From NCBI GenBank assembly GCA_030604195.1, contig JAUVWI010000016.1, positions 1 through 57,703 of the forward strand: a DNA stretch of 57,703 bases, written 5' to 3'. This stretch comes from Spirochaetales bacterium. GTDB taxonomy: Bacteria > Spirochaetota > Spirochaetia > SZUA-6 > DRHE01. Shown in pieces: positions 33,363-41,656 of the stretch (its first letter is position 1; the number at the start of each line of letters is the position of its first letter). The notes beneath the pieces were generated by a model, which made no database searches, was not told the origin of the DNA, and worked only from the letters and a program-made list of their open reading frames with translations. The translations under genes and the position numbers were made by a program.

Positions 33363-35375
33363 GTGAAAAATATCATTACAATTATTATTCTAGTTTGTCT
33401 AATACCTTTTGCCACAGCTCAAAGTATCGATATGGCTTTAGTAAAGTCAGATGAAAACTTTCGCTGGGGTGTACGCGCTTTCCATAGCGGTTATTATAAC
33501 GATGCCATCCTCTCTTTTGAAAAAGCGCTCAGTTTTAAACCGGAAAAAATATTACCCAGGCTCTGGCTGGGTAAAACTCTCTATAAATCGGGATTTGAAG
33601 AAGCTGCTCTGAATGAATGGCATTATATTTTAGATTCAGGCAGGGGGGACTCCCTGCTCAGAGATACAACCAGCGTTGTTGAGCTCAGGAGGGGTCTTGC
33701 TTCTGAGCTGAAGGCAGATGAAAATTTCATTATTGTTCAGAGAATCGATGCTAATCTGGAATCTTATTATCCTTTACGGCGCCCCAGTTCGGTGCGCATA
33801 AGGGAGGATGGTAGTGTTTTTATTGTAGCTTTTGCTACTAATGAAATAGTCGTTGTAGATATTAACGGCGATATCCGGGAAATATGGCGCGGCGGTATCA
33901 GAGGGTTTGATCACCCCTTTGATATTCTGGAAATAGAAGGGCAATTCATCTTTGTCAGCGAATATGGCGGGAATCGCATTGCCAAATGCAATTTATCCGG
34001 TGATAAGATCAAGGTTTTCGGCCAGGCCGGCACCGGTGCCGGTGAATTGCTCGGCCCGCAGTATCTGGCTGCGGACAACCGGGGATATATATATGTAACG
34101 GATTGGGGAAACTCGCGGGTAAATAAGTATGATCTTGACGGCAATTTTATTCTCTCATTTGGTGGTAAACAAACTCCGGGTTCCCTGCTTAAAGGCCCTA
34201 CCGGGATTGTTATCCGGGATAGCCTGGTATATGTTGCCGACAGGATAAATAAGAATATTGAGGTTTTTGATCTAAGCGGCAACTATATTGACGCACTCGG
34301 CAGCGGACAGCTCAAGGGGCCGGAAGGCCTCGCCAGTAAAAAGTCAAATTCCATAATAATTGCGGATAGTGATCGGATTGTTGAGTTCGATCTGGGTAAA
34401 GAAATATGGAAAACTCAAGGTGATCTGGAATCATACGCCGGCAAGTTAACCAGTCTTGCTTACAGTTCCAATGGTGAGCTTTATGTATGCGATTTTGATA
34501 TGAATACGGTTTTCATACTTTCCGATATTTCTACCTTATATTCGAGCCTGTTTGTTCAGGTTGAGAATGTTGATGCCACAAATTTTCCGCAAATAGTAGT
34601 TAACCTTACTGTTGAAGACCGGCGGGGCAGTCCGATTATCGGCCTCAGGGAAAATAATTTTTCCATAACAGAATTTCATCAACCAGTAGCTGAAACTGCT
34701 TTAATAGGTTCGGTAAATGAGGAATTGCCCATGGAAGTGGCTTTGATGATCGAGAAGAATTCAGGAATGGAGAAATATCTTTCCGAGATCCGTTCAGCGG
34801 CCGGAGAGATCCACAGTATTTTTGAGCGTGGAGTGAAGGTAATTGGTGCCGGCATAAAGCCGCAATTAGAAGCGGATTTCGCTGCTTCTCCGTTAGATTT
34901 TTTAGAGGCAGCTGCCCGGGGAATGACGGGTGACAAATGGAACTTTGATCTTGCTTTGCATCGGGCAGCCTCTGAATTAATTCCGGGCCATAATCGGCGG
35001 GCGGTTATTTTTCTGACTGAAGGCTCTTTGCCTGCTTCATCTTTTCAGGATTTTTCACTTACCGAAGTTACAAGTTATCTGCGTAATAATTCAATTGCCT
35101 TATACACCATATACTGGGGCAGGGATAAGCTAAGCGCGGAATTGGATTACATTTCCCGGGAAACAGGGGGTAAAAGTTCATATTTTTATTCACCAGAGGG
35201 AATAGGTTCGCTGCTTGATGAGGTTATCAAACGGCGGGTTCCGCTCTATACCTTGAGTTACCGCTCTCGTTCAGCCTCTGATTTTGGCCGTAAATATATT
35301 CCTATGGAAGCATTAGTAAATCTTTTGCGCAGGAGCGGCAGAACGGAAAGCGGCTATTTCGCGCCCCTGGAGTGA
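33363..35375 (+). CDS. Exported TPR - NHL repeat - VWA-like protein
   Basis: A 670-residue protein with a signal peptide (1-19, cut after TAQ region). Residues about 30-95 are a TPR pair (GYYNDAILSFEKALSFKPEK). Residues 130-390 form a beta-propeller of NHL type with repeats such as GPQYLAADNRGYIYVTDWGN and KGPTGIVIRDSLVYVADRIN. The C-terminal 210 residues have the VWA fold, but the metal site DxSxS reads IEKNSGM, so it is degenerate and may not bind metal. Start is GTG. It probably acts in the periplasm or at the cell surface as a binding scaffold. Confidence 0.8.
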   Translation: MKNIITIIILVCLIPFATAQSIDMALVKSDENFRWGVRAFHSGYYNDAILSFEKALSFKPEKILPRLWLGKTLYKSGFEEAALNEWHYILDSGRGDSLLRDTTSVVELRRGLASELKADENFIIVQRIDANLESYYPLRRPSSVRIREDGSVFIVAFATNEIVVVDINGDIREIWRGGIRGFDHPFDILEIEGQFIFVSEYGGNRIAKCNLSGDKIKVFGQAGTGAGELLGPQYLAADNRGYIYVTDWGNSRVNKYDLDGNFILSFGGKQTPGSLLKGPTGIVIRDSLVYVADRINKNIEVFDLSGNYIDALGSGQLKGPEGLASKKSNSIIIADSDRIVEFDLGKEIWKTQGDLESYAGKLTSLAYSSNGELYVCDFDMNTVFILSDISTLYSSLFVQVENVDATNFPQIVVNLTVEDRRGSPIIGLRENNFSITEFHQPVAETALIGSVNEELPMEVALMIEKNSGMEKYLSEIRSAAGEIHSIFERGVKVIGAGIKPQLEADFAASPLDFLEAAARGMTGDKWNFDLALHRAASELIPGHNRRAVIFLTEGSLPASSFQDFSLTEVTSYLRNNSIALYTIYWGRDKLSAELDYISRETGGKSSYFYSPEGIGSLLDEVIKRRVPLYTLSYRSRSASDFGRKYIPMEALVNLLRRSGRTESGYFAPLE

Positions 35376-35417
35376 TAATTCAGATTTTCTAGCGGCCCTG
35401 GCATAATTTTTAAAAAA

Positions 35418-36566
35418 TTAGAATATGGCGAAAATTTTCCAGCCGCCGCGTTTAACCGGTTCCTGAGTGAAAAAATATTCCTGGAAACGTGTCCAGAATG
35501 GAATTTGATCAGATAGGTCCAGGCGGGTTTTTACCGTCAGCAAGTAAACCTGCCCGGGGATTTCACTATTGAAACGCTCGGAAATCTCTACAAAGATGCT
35601 TTCCTGATTTATGACATCCTGAAGGTTAACACCGGTGAAATCACTGTTCTCATAATATCCCTGGAAGGTAGAGATCATCTCTTCTTTGGAGAGGGTGGTA
35701 TTCAGCCTGAGAATTTTTATCTGGTCATGGAGATATTCGGTGGCGCTGCGGATGTCCTTATCAAGAAAGAAGGAAACACACTCCATAAAGGCGGTTTTTA
35801 CCTGAACCCTGCTCTGGTCGGCGCTTTCATCCGGGGTAATGACACGGCTGGTTACATCCTGCGGCCTCCAGCTCACAGGCGGAATTTCTTTACCTATAGA
35901 GATAATGTGCCATTTACCGCCGACCTTGCTGAAAAGAAAGCCCTGTTCACTCTCCCACAGGCAGGTATAATCAGAAAAATCTCCCCTGCTCTGAACAGTG
36001 AGCAGGCAGGTTTCCCCCCACCTGTCTCTATTATCGTGCTCATACCAATTAAAGGTAATGGAGTTGAAATCGTAAAGCTGGGATAGAGCCAGACCTTTCA
36101 TTGAGACAGCAGCAAAAAAATCTGTTAACGCTCCGGCAATTTCCTGCCTGGTGGCTTCGGCCTGCAGTTTGTTGATATATAGAGAACCCCTGACGAATTC
36201 CAGGATTGAGGTAATATCCGCCGCTAAGAATGACCCCACAAGGCGCTTGAACTTGGAGCGCAGCAAGCTTTCAGGTTTTTCCCCTATAAAAAAACCTTCT
36301 CTGCTAAGAATAAGTTCAGCGGCCTGCGGTAAAGCCCGCTCTTTGATCTTTTCCGGCTGCAGGCGTGGATTAATATTATAGGCCATGCTCTTGAACTCAG
36401 CGCCCTTACCAGGTATATCCACTTTCAGGTATTCGGTGCCTACCAGGTAGTAAGCCTCGGCCAGCTCTTCCCTCTGATCAGAAGCCAACTCTTGATAAAA
36501 CTGCGCCCAGCTTGCCTGGGTGATCAAAACTGATATTATTATTATGTATAATGAGAACTTTTTCAT
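35418..36566 (-). CDS. Exported protein with two NTF2-like repeats
   Basis: A 382-residue protein with signal peptide MKKFSLYIIIISVLITQASW and a cut near AQ. After a helical region (25-105) come two related modules: one about 110-235, closing with CLLTVQSRGDFSDYTCLWES and GGKWHIISI, and one about 260-382, closing with YLLTVKTRLDLSDQIPFW and GGWKIFAI. Each begins with a FL-x2-DI helix. The layout resembles SnoaL/NTF2-like folds. Function is unknown. It converges on the NHL-VWA gene and has its own promoter at 36598-36625. Confidence 0.7.
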   Translation of the reverse strand: MKKFSLYIIIISVLITQASWAQFYQELASDQREELAEAYYLVGTEYLKVDIPGKGAEFKSMAYNINPRLQPEKIKERALPQAAELILSREGFFIGEKPESLLRSKFKRLVGSFLAADITSILEFVRGSLYINKLQAEATRQEIAGALTDFFAAVSMKGLALSQLYDFNSITFNWYEHDNRDRWGETCLLTVQSRGDFSDYTCLWESEQGFLFSKVGGKWHIISIGKEIPPVSWRPQDVTSRVITPDESADQSRVQVKTAFMECVSFFLDKDIRSATEYLHDQIKILRLNTTLSKEEMISTFQGYYENSDFTGVNLQDVINQESIFVEISERFNSEIPGQVYLLTVKTRLDLSDQIPFWTRFQEYFFTQEPVKRGGWKIFAIF

Positions 36567-36597
36567 TTTGTCCCTCCGGTTCTTGGTCTCGATTCTT

Positions 36598-36678
36598 ATT
36601 ATAGTATACCATAATGATCTGTCAATTTCTAATGCTGTTTTAAATGATTTGACAATTTTTTTGTTTAAATTCTATAAT
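36598..36678. promoter_or_regulatory. Divergent promoters of the exported protein and PilZ genes
   Basis: Minus strand: TTGACA (36625-36620), a 16-nt spacer, TATAAT (36603-36598). Plus strand: TTGACA (36649-36654), an 18-nt spacer, TATAAT (36673-36678), 24 nt before the PilZ gene. Both have consensus boxes, unusual strength for two genes of unknown function. Confidence 0.75.
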
Positions 36679-36701
36679 AATGAAAAAGCGAAGGATCGGG
36701 T

Positions 36702-37058
36702 ATGGAAGAAAAAAGAGATAATGAGAGAAAAAAAATGGCTGTTACCACAATTGTTCGGAAAACGAAACCCGCAGGCGGTCAGGCCATTATGGAGTTCTGC
36801 AGCAGGGATCTCTCCAGAGGTGGCCTGTTTATTTCTACTGAAAAATTAAATCTTTTTGACCTTGGTGAAGAAATTGAGATCCTGGTTGACGATAAGGGTG
36901 AAAAATATTATGAGGGAAAAGCCAAAGTTGTGCGCTCGGCCAGGGTTTTTGGAGAAGAAGGTGAGGTCCTGGACTGCGGATATGGGCTTATGTTTTTAAA
37001 TCCCGGCGAAGATTTCAAAGAGATGCTGCTGGAAAGACTTGGCGGTGTGAAGACCTGA
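36702..37058 (+). CDS. PilZ-domain protein
   Basis: A 118-residue single-domain protein. The N-terminal arginine motif appears as RDNERKK, and the second motif as DLSRGGLFIST, as in cyclic-di-GMP receptors (RxxxR and [D/N]xSxxG). The remainder is the beta-barrel with GEEIEILVDDKG and CGYGLMFLNP. It probably binds c-di-GMP and relays it to motility or envelope functions. The HD-GYP protein two genes on, on the other strand, could degrade the same signal. It converges on the nucleoside kinase gene, 11 bp away. Confidence 0.85.
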   Translation: MEEKRDNERKKMAVTTIVRKTKPAGGQAIMEFCSRDLSRGGLFISTEKLNLFDLGEEIEILVDDKGEKYYEGKAKVVRSARVFGEEGEVLDCGYGLMFLNPGEDFKEMLLERLGGVKT

Positions 37059-37069
37059 AAAATTTCCGG

Positions 37070-38728
37070 TCAGTATTTAAAACTGCTCTCTCCTATGAAT
37101 TCTCTTAATATAGAATATTCAGGCACCAATTTAATGGGAATATGTTTAAAATTGCTCAAGAATGAAGATAAACGGCGGGCTTCATGAAAATAGGGAGAAT
37201 CCGGCTTTACGTTTATAAGCAGGGGTTCAGCCAGCACATTAAGCACGGCAAGTTCATAATCCAGGGCTGAGTTGAAAACTGAATCCGCTGAATCCTGAAA
37301 AGGGAAAATATTGCGTGCCTCACCCCTCTGCACCGATTCCCACATGGAGAATGTATCTAAAGCTGAATGACCCCTGAATTGATGATCCCGGACTAAACGC
37401 CGCACCAGCCGGTTGTCAGTGGTGGGTATTCTGTTATGATCGTCAAGGTTTAGCTGGGTTAGAGCAGAGACGTATATTTTATACTTATTCTCTCTGCTGA
37501 TTAATGGGGTCAGCCGGTCATTTAAAGCGTGGATTCCCTCCAGGATCAGCACTGAGCGTTGGGGAAGCTTCATTTGTACGCCCCTTGAACGGCGTCTGCC
37601 TGTATGAAAATTAAAAACAGGCATGGATACCTCTTCACCATTAAAGAGCTTCAGCAGGTGGTTATTTAACAATTCGATATCGATGGCCTCCAAAGCCTCG
37701 AAATCGTAATTGCCATCCTGATTCCGTGGTGTCAATTCACGTGAAACAAAATAATTATCCAGTGATATGGCAACAGGATTCCTTCCCAGGACCTTCAATT
37801 GTATAGCCAGTTTTTTAGAGAAGGTTGTCTTACCTGAGGAAGAGGGTCCGGCAATAAGTATCAATCTGATAAATTCCTTCTTTTCACAAATCTGGTCGGC
37901 AATCCGGGCAATTTTTTTATCATGCAGCGCTTCCGCAACCTGGATGAATTGTCTTATTTCACCCTTGCTTATCAGTGTATTTAGTGAACCCACACAATTT
38001 ATTTTCAGGATACTGCCCCAGTTTTTATATTCTCTGTAGATGCTGAATAGTGTCGGGTTATCCCGGAAAGCAGTAATGTGATCAGGCCGGTCATGGTCAG
38101 GATACCGCAGCAAGAACCCCGAGGCGTATTTTCTGATCTCAAAGATTTTCAATATTCCGGTGCGGGGGGCCAGAGGCGCGTGAGCCAGGTCAAGGAAGGA
38201 GCCGCACTCATACACCGGGATCTTCGGTTCATTCTGGTGCTGAAGAAGCAGACTGGTATCCGGCTGGTTGTTTCTTTTAAAGAAAGCGACCGCTTCTTTA
38301 TAGAAAATAACCCGGCGTATAATAGGCAGGTCAGCCTCTACAATTTCAGCCATTTTTTCCTTTAACAGCTTCAGTTCGCTGCTCTGAACCTCATTTTTAC
38401 CTACAAAATAGTAGAAATAACCATTGCCTAAAGAGTGACCGATTACCAGTCTCTGTTTGGGGAAGAGCTCTCTGGCTGCTATTGTAAGCAGGAAGCATAG
38501 GGAGCGACGGTAGATATTGGCCCCCTCACGGGAATTTAAGAATACCGGCGTTAAGCGGGAGTTTACTTCAAGTCGATAGGTAAGGCTGGCAATATCATTA
38601 TTGACCTTCACAGCAACCAGAGGATAGGGCTTATTTGAAAAGCCGCTGTCTGCTATGATATTTTGAACCGGAGTGCCGGTGGGGAATCTTTTTCTTACTC
38701 CTGAAGGAAAAGTTATGTTTACCGTCAT
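37070..38728 (-). CDS. TGS - ThrRS-like - uridine-kinase-type nucleoside kinase
   Basis: A 552-residue fusion. Residues 1-65 form a TGS-like domain, about 70-255 resemble the second additional domain of threonyl-tRNA synthetase (GHSLGNGYFYYF), and 285-552 are a phosphoribulokinase/uridine kinase domain with Walker A GPSSSGKTT (294-302), LDNYFVSRELTPR and LILEGIHALND. Proteins with this order are known as 'nucleoside kinase' in Thermotoga, Clostridia and spirochaetes; the exact substrate is not settled by sequence. It follows the HD-GYP gene by 4 bp. Confidence 0.85.
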   Translation of the reverse strand: MTVNITFPSGVRKRFPTGTPVQNIIADSGFSNKPYPLVAVKVNNDIASLTYRLEVNSRLTPVFLNSREGANIYRRSLCFLLTIAARELFPKQRLVIGHSLGNGYFYYFVGKNEVQSSELKLLKEKMAEIVEADLPIIRRVIFYKEAVAFFKRNNQPDTSLLLQHQNEPKIPVYECGSFLDLAHAPLAPRTGILKIFEIRKYASGFLLRYPDHDRPDHITAFRDNPTLFSIYREYKNWGSILKINCVGSLNTLISKGEIRQFIQVAEALHDKKIARIADQICEKKEFIRLILIAGPSSSGKTTFSKKLAIQLKVLGRNPVAISLDNYFVSRELTPRNQDGNYDFEALEAIDIELLNNHLLKLFNGEEVSMPVFNFHTGRRRSRGVQMKLPQRSVLILEGIHALNDRLTPLISRENKYKIYVSALTQLNLDDHNRIPTTDNRLVRRLVRDHQFRGHSALDTFSMWESVQRGEARNIFPFQDSADSVFNSALDYELAVLNVLAEPLLINVKPDSPYFHEARRLSSFLSNFKHIPIKLVPEYSILREFIGESSFKY

Positions 38729-38732
38729 TGGG

Positions 38733-39890
38733 TCAGCCTAAGGCTGCGATCTCCTGGCTGGAGAGGCTCTTCTGAATAGTAATACCCTTTTCCGCCGAGG
38801 TTTGAACAATCAAATATTCAGAGACTTTATTGCCTTTTTCATCAAAAATTATTCGTACTACGGGGAATTTGGGATTGCCGGGATTGGTTTTAGTAACCTT
38901 GGCCACTGCATTGGTTGAAAGACGTACCAGGCTTCCAAGCGGGTACAGGGACAGGCAATAAATTAGAACCCGGATTACGCTTTCATCGTAAAAGGTGCGG
39001 CTGCTTTTTATCATCTCCAGCAGTGCCGTATGAGCATCCCTGCTCTCTCTATAGGCCCGGTGAGTAACCATAGACTCATAGGAACAGGTCAGGGCGATAA
39101 TTTTGGAATAGAGTGATATCTTATCGCCGCTCAAATTTTGCGGGTAGCCTGTGCCATTCATTCGTTCATGGTGCTGAAGAGCGGCAAGAGCTATTTCTTC
39201 TGTCAGAGAAAAGCTTTTAAGGATTTTATAACCCAGAACAGTGTGCGCTTTAATCATTTTTTGCTCCTGGGGGCTCAATTGTTTGGCATTGAGATATATT
39301 ATTTCCGGGATCTTCACCATGCCGATATCGTGCAGTAAAGCAGCCTGTCCCAGTTCAATCATTTTAAAGGGAGGTAATTTTAATACCTCACCAATTGCCA
39401 GAGAGAGCAGGGTAGTATTGAGGCAATGAGCAGGGAGGTAGTTATCCTGGGGATAGTTAAAATCCTGAAGGCTGAGCAGGGAATCTCTGTTTTCTTTTAT
39501 AATATGGATAATATCTTTGACCTTCTGATTAATTCCTGCCATATCAAGTTTATTACTCTGCCTGAAAATCTTGAATTGGTCGGTGATATAGCTTAAAATT
39601 GTGAAATAGAATTTTTTGGAAATTTCTGATTTTTCTTTTTCTTTGATGTCTCGATCCAGAACAGCAGTAGCGCCGCTGCCTTCGGTTTCTGTTTCATAAG
39701 CTGTGGATGCGGGAGCCTCTTGAAGTTTACCATCTGAAAATAGGGTATTAAAATCCCAGGCCTTAAGGCGATTGACGAGCTCAACGCTTATGGGCGTATC
39801 CGGCGAGAGGATAATATATCCTTCAGCCAGGTATATCGGTTCATCAAAATAAGCATTTGCCCTCAGGCTTGATGTCTGCACGGTATCCAT
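38733..39890 (-). CDS. HD-GYP-type cyclic-di-GMP phosphodiesterase
   Basis: A 385-residue protein with an N-terminal region of unknown type (1-95, not a REC domain) and an HD-GYP domain (about 145-330). Catalytic motifs are intact: HDIGMVKIPE (H187, D188), the downstream HHE at 240-242 and GTGYP at 246-250. It degrades c-di-GMP. N-terminal LAEGYIILSPDTPISVELVN resembles the DUF3391-like or 'turn-on' domain in front of many HD-GYPs. It is first in a two-gene minus-strand operon. Confidence 0.88.
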   Translation of the reverse strand: MDTVQTSSLRANAYFDEPIYLAEGYIILSPDTPISVELVNRLKAWDFNTLFSDGKLQEAPASTAYETETEGSGATAVLDRDIKEKEKSEISKKFYFTILSYITDQFKIFRQSNKLDMAGINQKVKDIIHIIKENRDSLLSLQDFNYPQDNYLPAHCLNTTLLSLAIGEVLKLPPFKMIELGQAALLHDIGMVKIPEIIYLNAKQLSPQEQKMIKAHTVLGYKILKSFSLTEEIALAALQHHERMNGTGYPQNLSGDKISLYSKIIALTCSYESMVTHRAYRESRDAHTALLEMIKSSRTFYDESVIRVLIYCLSLYPLGSLVRLSTNAVAKVTKTNPGNPKFPVVRIIFDEKGNKVSEYLIVQTSAEKGITIQKSLSSQEIAALG

Positions 39891-39960
39891 TTATTCCGAC
39901 CTCCAATTGACCCGTAATCATTAATCTAATAGACTTCTATCTTAATTATAGGAGTACTTT

Positions 39961-40809
39961 ATGAAATTTAAAGTTATTTTTATAGTATTTAACCTGGTTA
40001 TTGTTTTTTCCTTTACCTTCATCTTTTTTATGCCTCTTTTAATGCTGGGGCAGGAGTATTTTTCCCTAAGCCTTAAGCAGAATCTTATTCCGGCTATGCT
40101 CTTTGTCTTTACTCTTATTATTATAAATTCCTACTTTTTAAGCAACTGGAAGCTCTTTAATCTTCTGGAAGCGGAAAACTGGCCTCAGTTAATAAAGTTT
40201 CTGGAAGAAGAAATATTTACCAGGAACCGCGTTCGAGGCAGTTATATTAAAATGTTAATCAATGCTTACCTGCTCTCGTCAGCTATAGAGAAAATTGCAA
40301 GCCTTGAGGCCCGGGTTGCTGAAAAAAAGCCTCTTTTAATAAATCGTTATGCAATTCATTTTGGTATACCTTACCTCCTGAAAAGGCCTCCCGGAGAGGC
40401 GGAGACTTATTTCAGCAGACTTATTACAGCGCCTAAAGTACACCGCAGAGGGTGGGTAGAGTGGAATTATGCTTTCAGCTTGATGCAGCAGCATAAATTC
40501 AGCGAGGCGAAAGAGATCCTTATGGCCCAGGCGGCGAGTAAGAAGGATCATCTCCTGCTGCTGCTTACACTTTACTTGTTGGATTCCTTTTCAAAAAATG
40601 ATGCGGCAGTTGCAGCCGTTATATCGGCGGGTTGTGAATATCTGAAGAAGCGTTATACAGAGAAAAATTTTCAGAAAAAACTGGAGCGTTCGCAGAAAAA
40701 TGTTGAGGTGCTGCTGCTTTCCCGGATATTTAATGATGCCCTTGGCTGGCTTTTTCGCCCCGACCACAAGATTGATCTAACAAGTTCATCCCCGAGAGTT
40801 ATAAATTAG
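39961..40809 (+). CDS. Membrane protein with two N-terminal helices and TPR-like tail
   Basis: A 282-residue protein. Two hydrophobic segments (about 5-30 and 42-62) anchor it in the inner membrane, with the remaining 220 residues helical and probably cytoplasmic. The pattern NYAFSLMQQHKFSEAKEILM suggests a TPR-like repeat. I do not recognise the family. Ribosome binding site AGGAG stands 7 nt before the ATG. It is divergent from the HD-GYP gene by 70 bp, and the foreign-looking island begins about 60 bp after its stop. Confidence 0.65.
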   Translation: MKFKVIFIVFNLVIVFSFTFIFFMPLLMLGQEYFSLSLKQNLIPAMLFVFTLIIINSYFLSNWKLFNLLEAENWPQLIKFLEEEIFTRNRVRGSYIKMLINAYLLSSAIEKIASLEARVAEKKPLLINRYAIHFGIPYLLKRPPGEAETYFSRLITAPKVHRRGWVEWNYAFSLMQQHKFSEAKEILMAQAASKKDHLLLLLTLYLLDSFSKNDAAVAAVISAGCEYLKKRYTEKNFQKKLERSQKNVEVLLLSRIFNDALGWLFRPDHKIDLTSSSPRVIN

Positions 40810-40868
40810 GTTAATATTCCACAGATTTTCGTCACACCACTTTTCCTGAACGCTATCAACCTCATATC

Positions 40869-40914
40869 TTGACCGGAGCTCTCTTTCAGCCTACAATGAA
40901 AGCATTGATATCAA
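40869..40914 (+). promoter_or_regulatory. Promoter and candidate operator of the PIN toxin-antitoxin pair
   Basis: TTGACC (40869-40874), a 17-nt spacer and TACAAT (40892-40897) precede a perfect 10-bp palindrome TTGATATCAA (40905-40914), near the expected transcription start. Ribbon-helix-helix antitoxins bind short palindromes there, so this is a likely autorepression site. Confidence 0.55.
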
Positions 40915-40936
40915 CGATTGCATTTGGGGGTGCACA

Positions 40937-41182
40937 ATGGCTACAATCACTATTCGAAACCTCGACGACTCGATAAAGGCCCGATTGCGGAAGCGGGCGG
41001 CTTCCCACGACCGCTCGATGGAAGAGGAGGCCCGCGTGATCCTTCGCAATGCAGTGGAGGATGCCGGTGAAGAGTGTGGCCTTGGTACACTGATTCACGA
41101 ACGTTTCATGGCTGCGGGAGGTGTAGAGCTTCCTCCAGCGAATCGTAATCAGCACGTTCGAAAGCCGGACAATCTCGAATGA
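40937..41182 (+). CDS. FitA-like ribbon-helix-helix antitoxin
   Basis: An 81-residue antitoxin. MATITIRNLDDSIKARLRKR is the N-terminal beta-strand and first helix of the Arc/RHH fold used by FitA and VapB proteins; the second helix is RSMEEEARVILRNAV. The C-terminal tail (about 48-81) would thread over the toxin active site. It overlaps the toxin gene by 4 bp (ATGA). Codon use is more GC-rich than in the flanking genes, in line with transfer. Confidence 0.87.
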   Translation: MATITIRNLDDSIKARLRKRAASHDRSMEEEARVILRNAVEDAGEECGLGTLIHERFMAAGGVELPPANRNQHVRKPDNLE

Positions 41183-41598
41183 TGGTGGTGGATACCAATG
41201 TTTTGTCCGAGCTTATGCGCCCCGAACCGCACACCGGCGTATTGGAATGGATCAACGGGTTTCAGCGCAGGGAGGTCGGCATCACGGCGATCTCGGTTGC
41301 CGAGATCCTCTACGGTATTGGAGCGCTACCTGAAGGAAAGAGAAAGCACCGATTGCTCGAAGCGGCTACGACGATGTTCGAGGAGTATTTTACCGGTCGG
41401 ATCTATTCATTTGACCAACTCGCTGCGATAGAGTACGCGGATATCGTGCTCCAGCGCGACAGGATCGGTAAGCCAATTTCTATGCCTGATGCACAGATCG
41501 CCGCGATCTGCCGCGTATCCGGCAGCGAACTGGCTACAAGGAATACCAAGGACTTCGAGAATACCGGTTTGGCGTTGATTAACCCTTGGCAGCCGTAA
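41179..41598 (+). CDS. vapC: PIN-domain toxin (VapC/FitB-like)
   Basis: A 139-residue PIN-domain ribonuclease. The acidic site D5 (VVDTNVLSE), E42 (ISVAEILYG), D104 (SMPDAQIAAI) and the TRNTKDF motif with D125 are all present, so the toxin looks active. VapC toxins cut tRNAs or rRNA and stop translation. It is coupled to its antitoxin. mcrB follows after 58 bp, so the pair leads a defence island. It could help keep the island in the genome. Confidence 0.9.
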   Translation: MMVVDTNVLSELMRPEPHTGVLEWINGFQRREVGITAISVAEILYGIGALPEGKRKHRLLEAATTMFEEYFTGRIYSFDQLAAIEYADIVLQRDRIGKPISMPDAQIAAICRVSGSELATRNTKDFENTGLALINPWQP

Positions 41599-41656
41599 TC
41601 AATGACCGTATGCGTTCGAAGGAAAATCATGATGATGTGAAAAGGAGGCCACGGCG

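Noticed and set aside
35404-35420. Palindrome TAATTTTTAAAAAATTA as a bidirectional terminator
   Set aside because: The stem is pure A-T and would be too weak to terminate.
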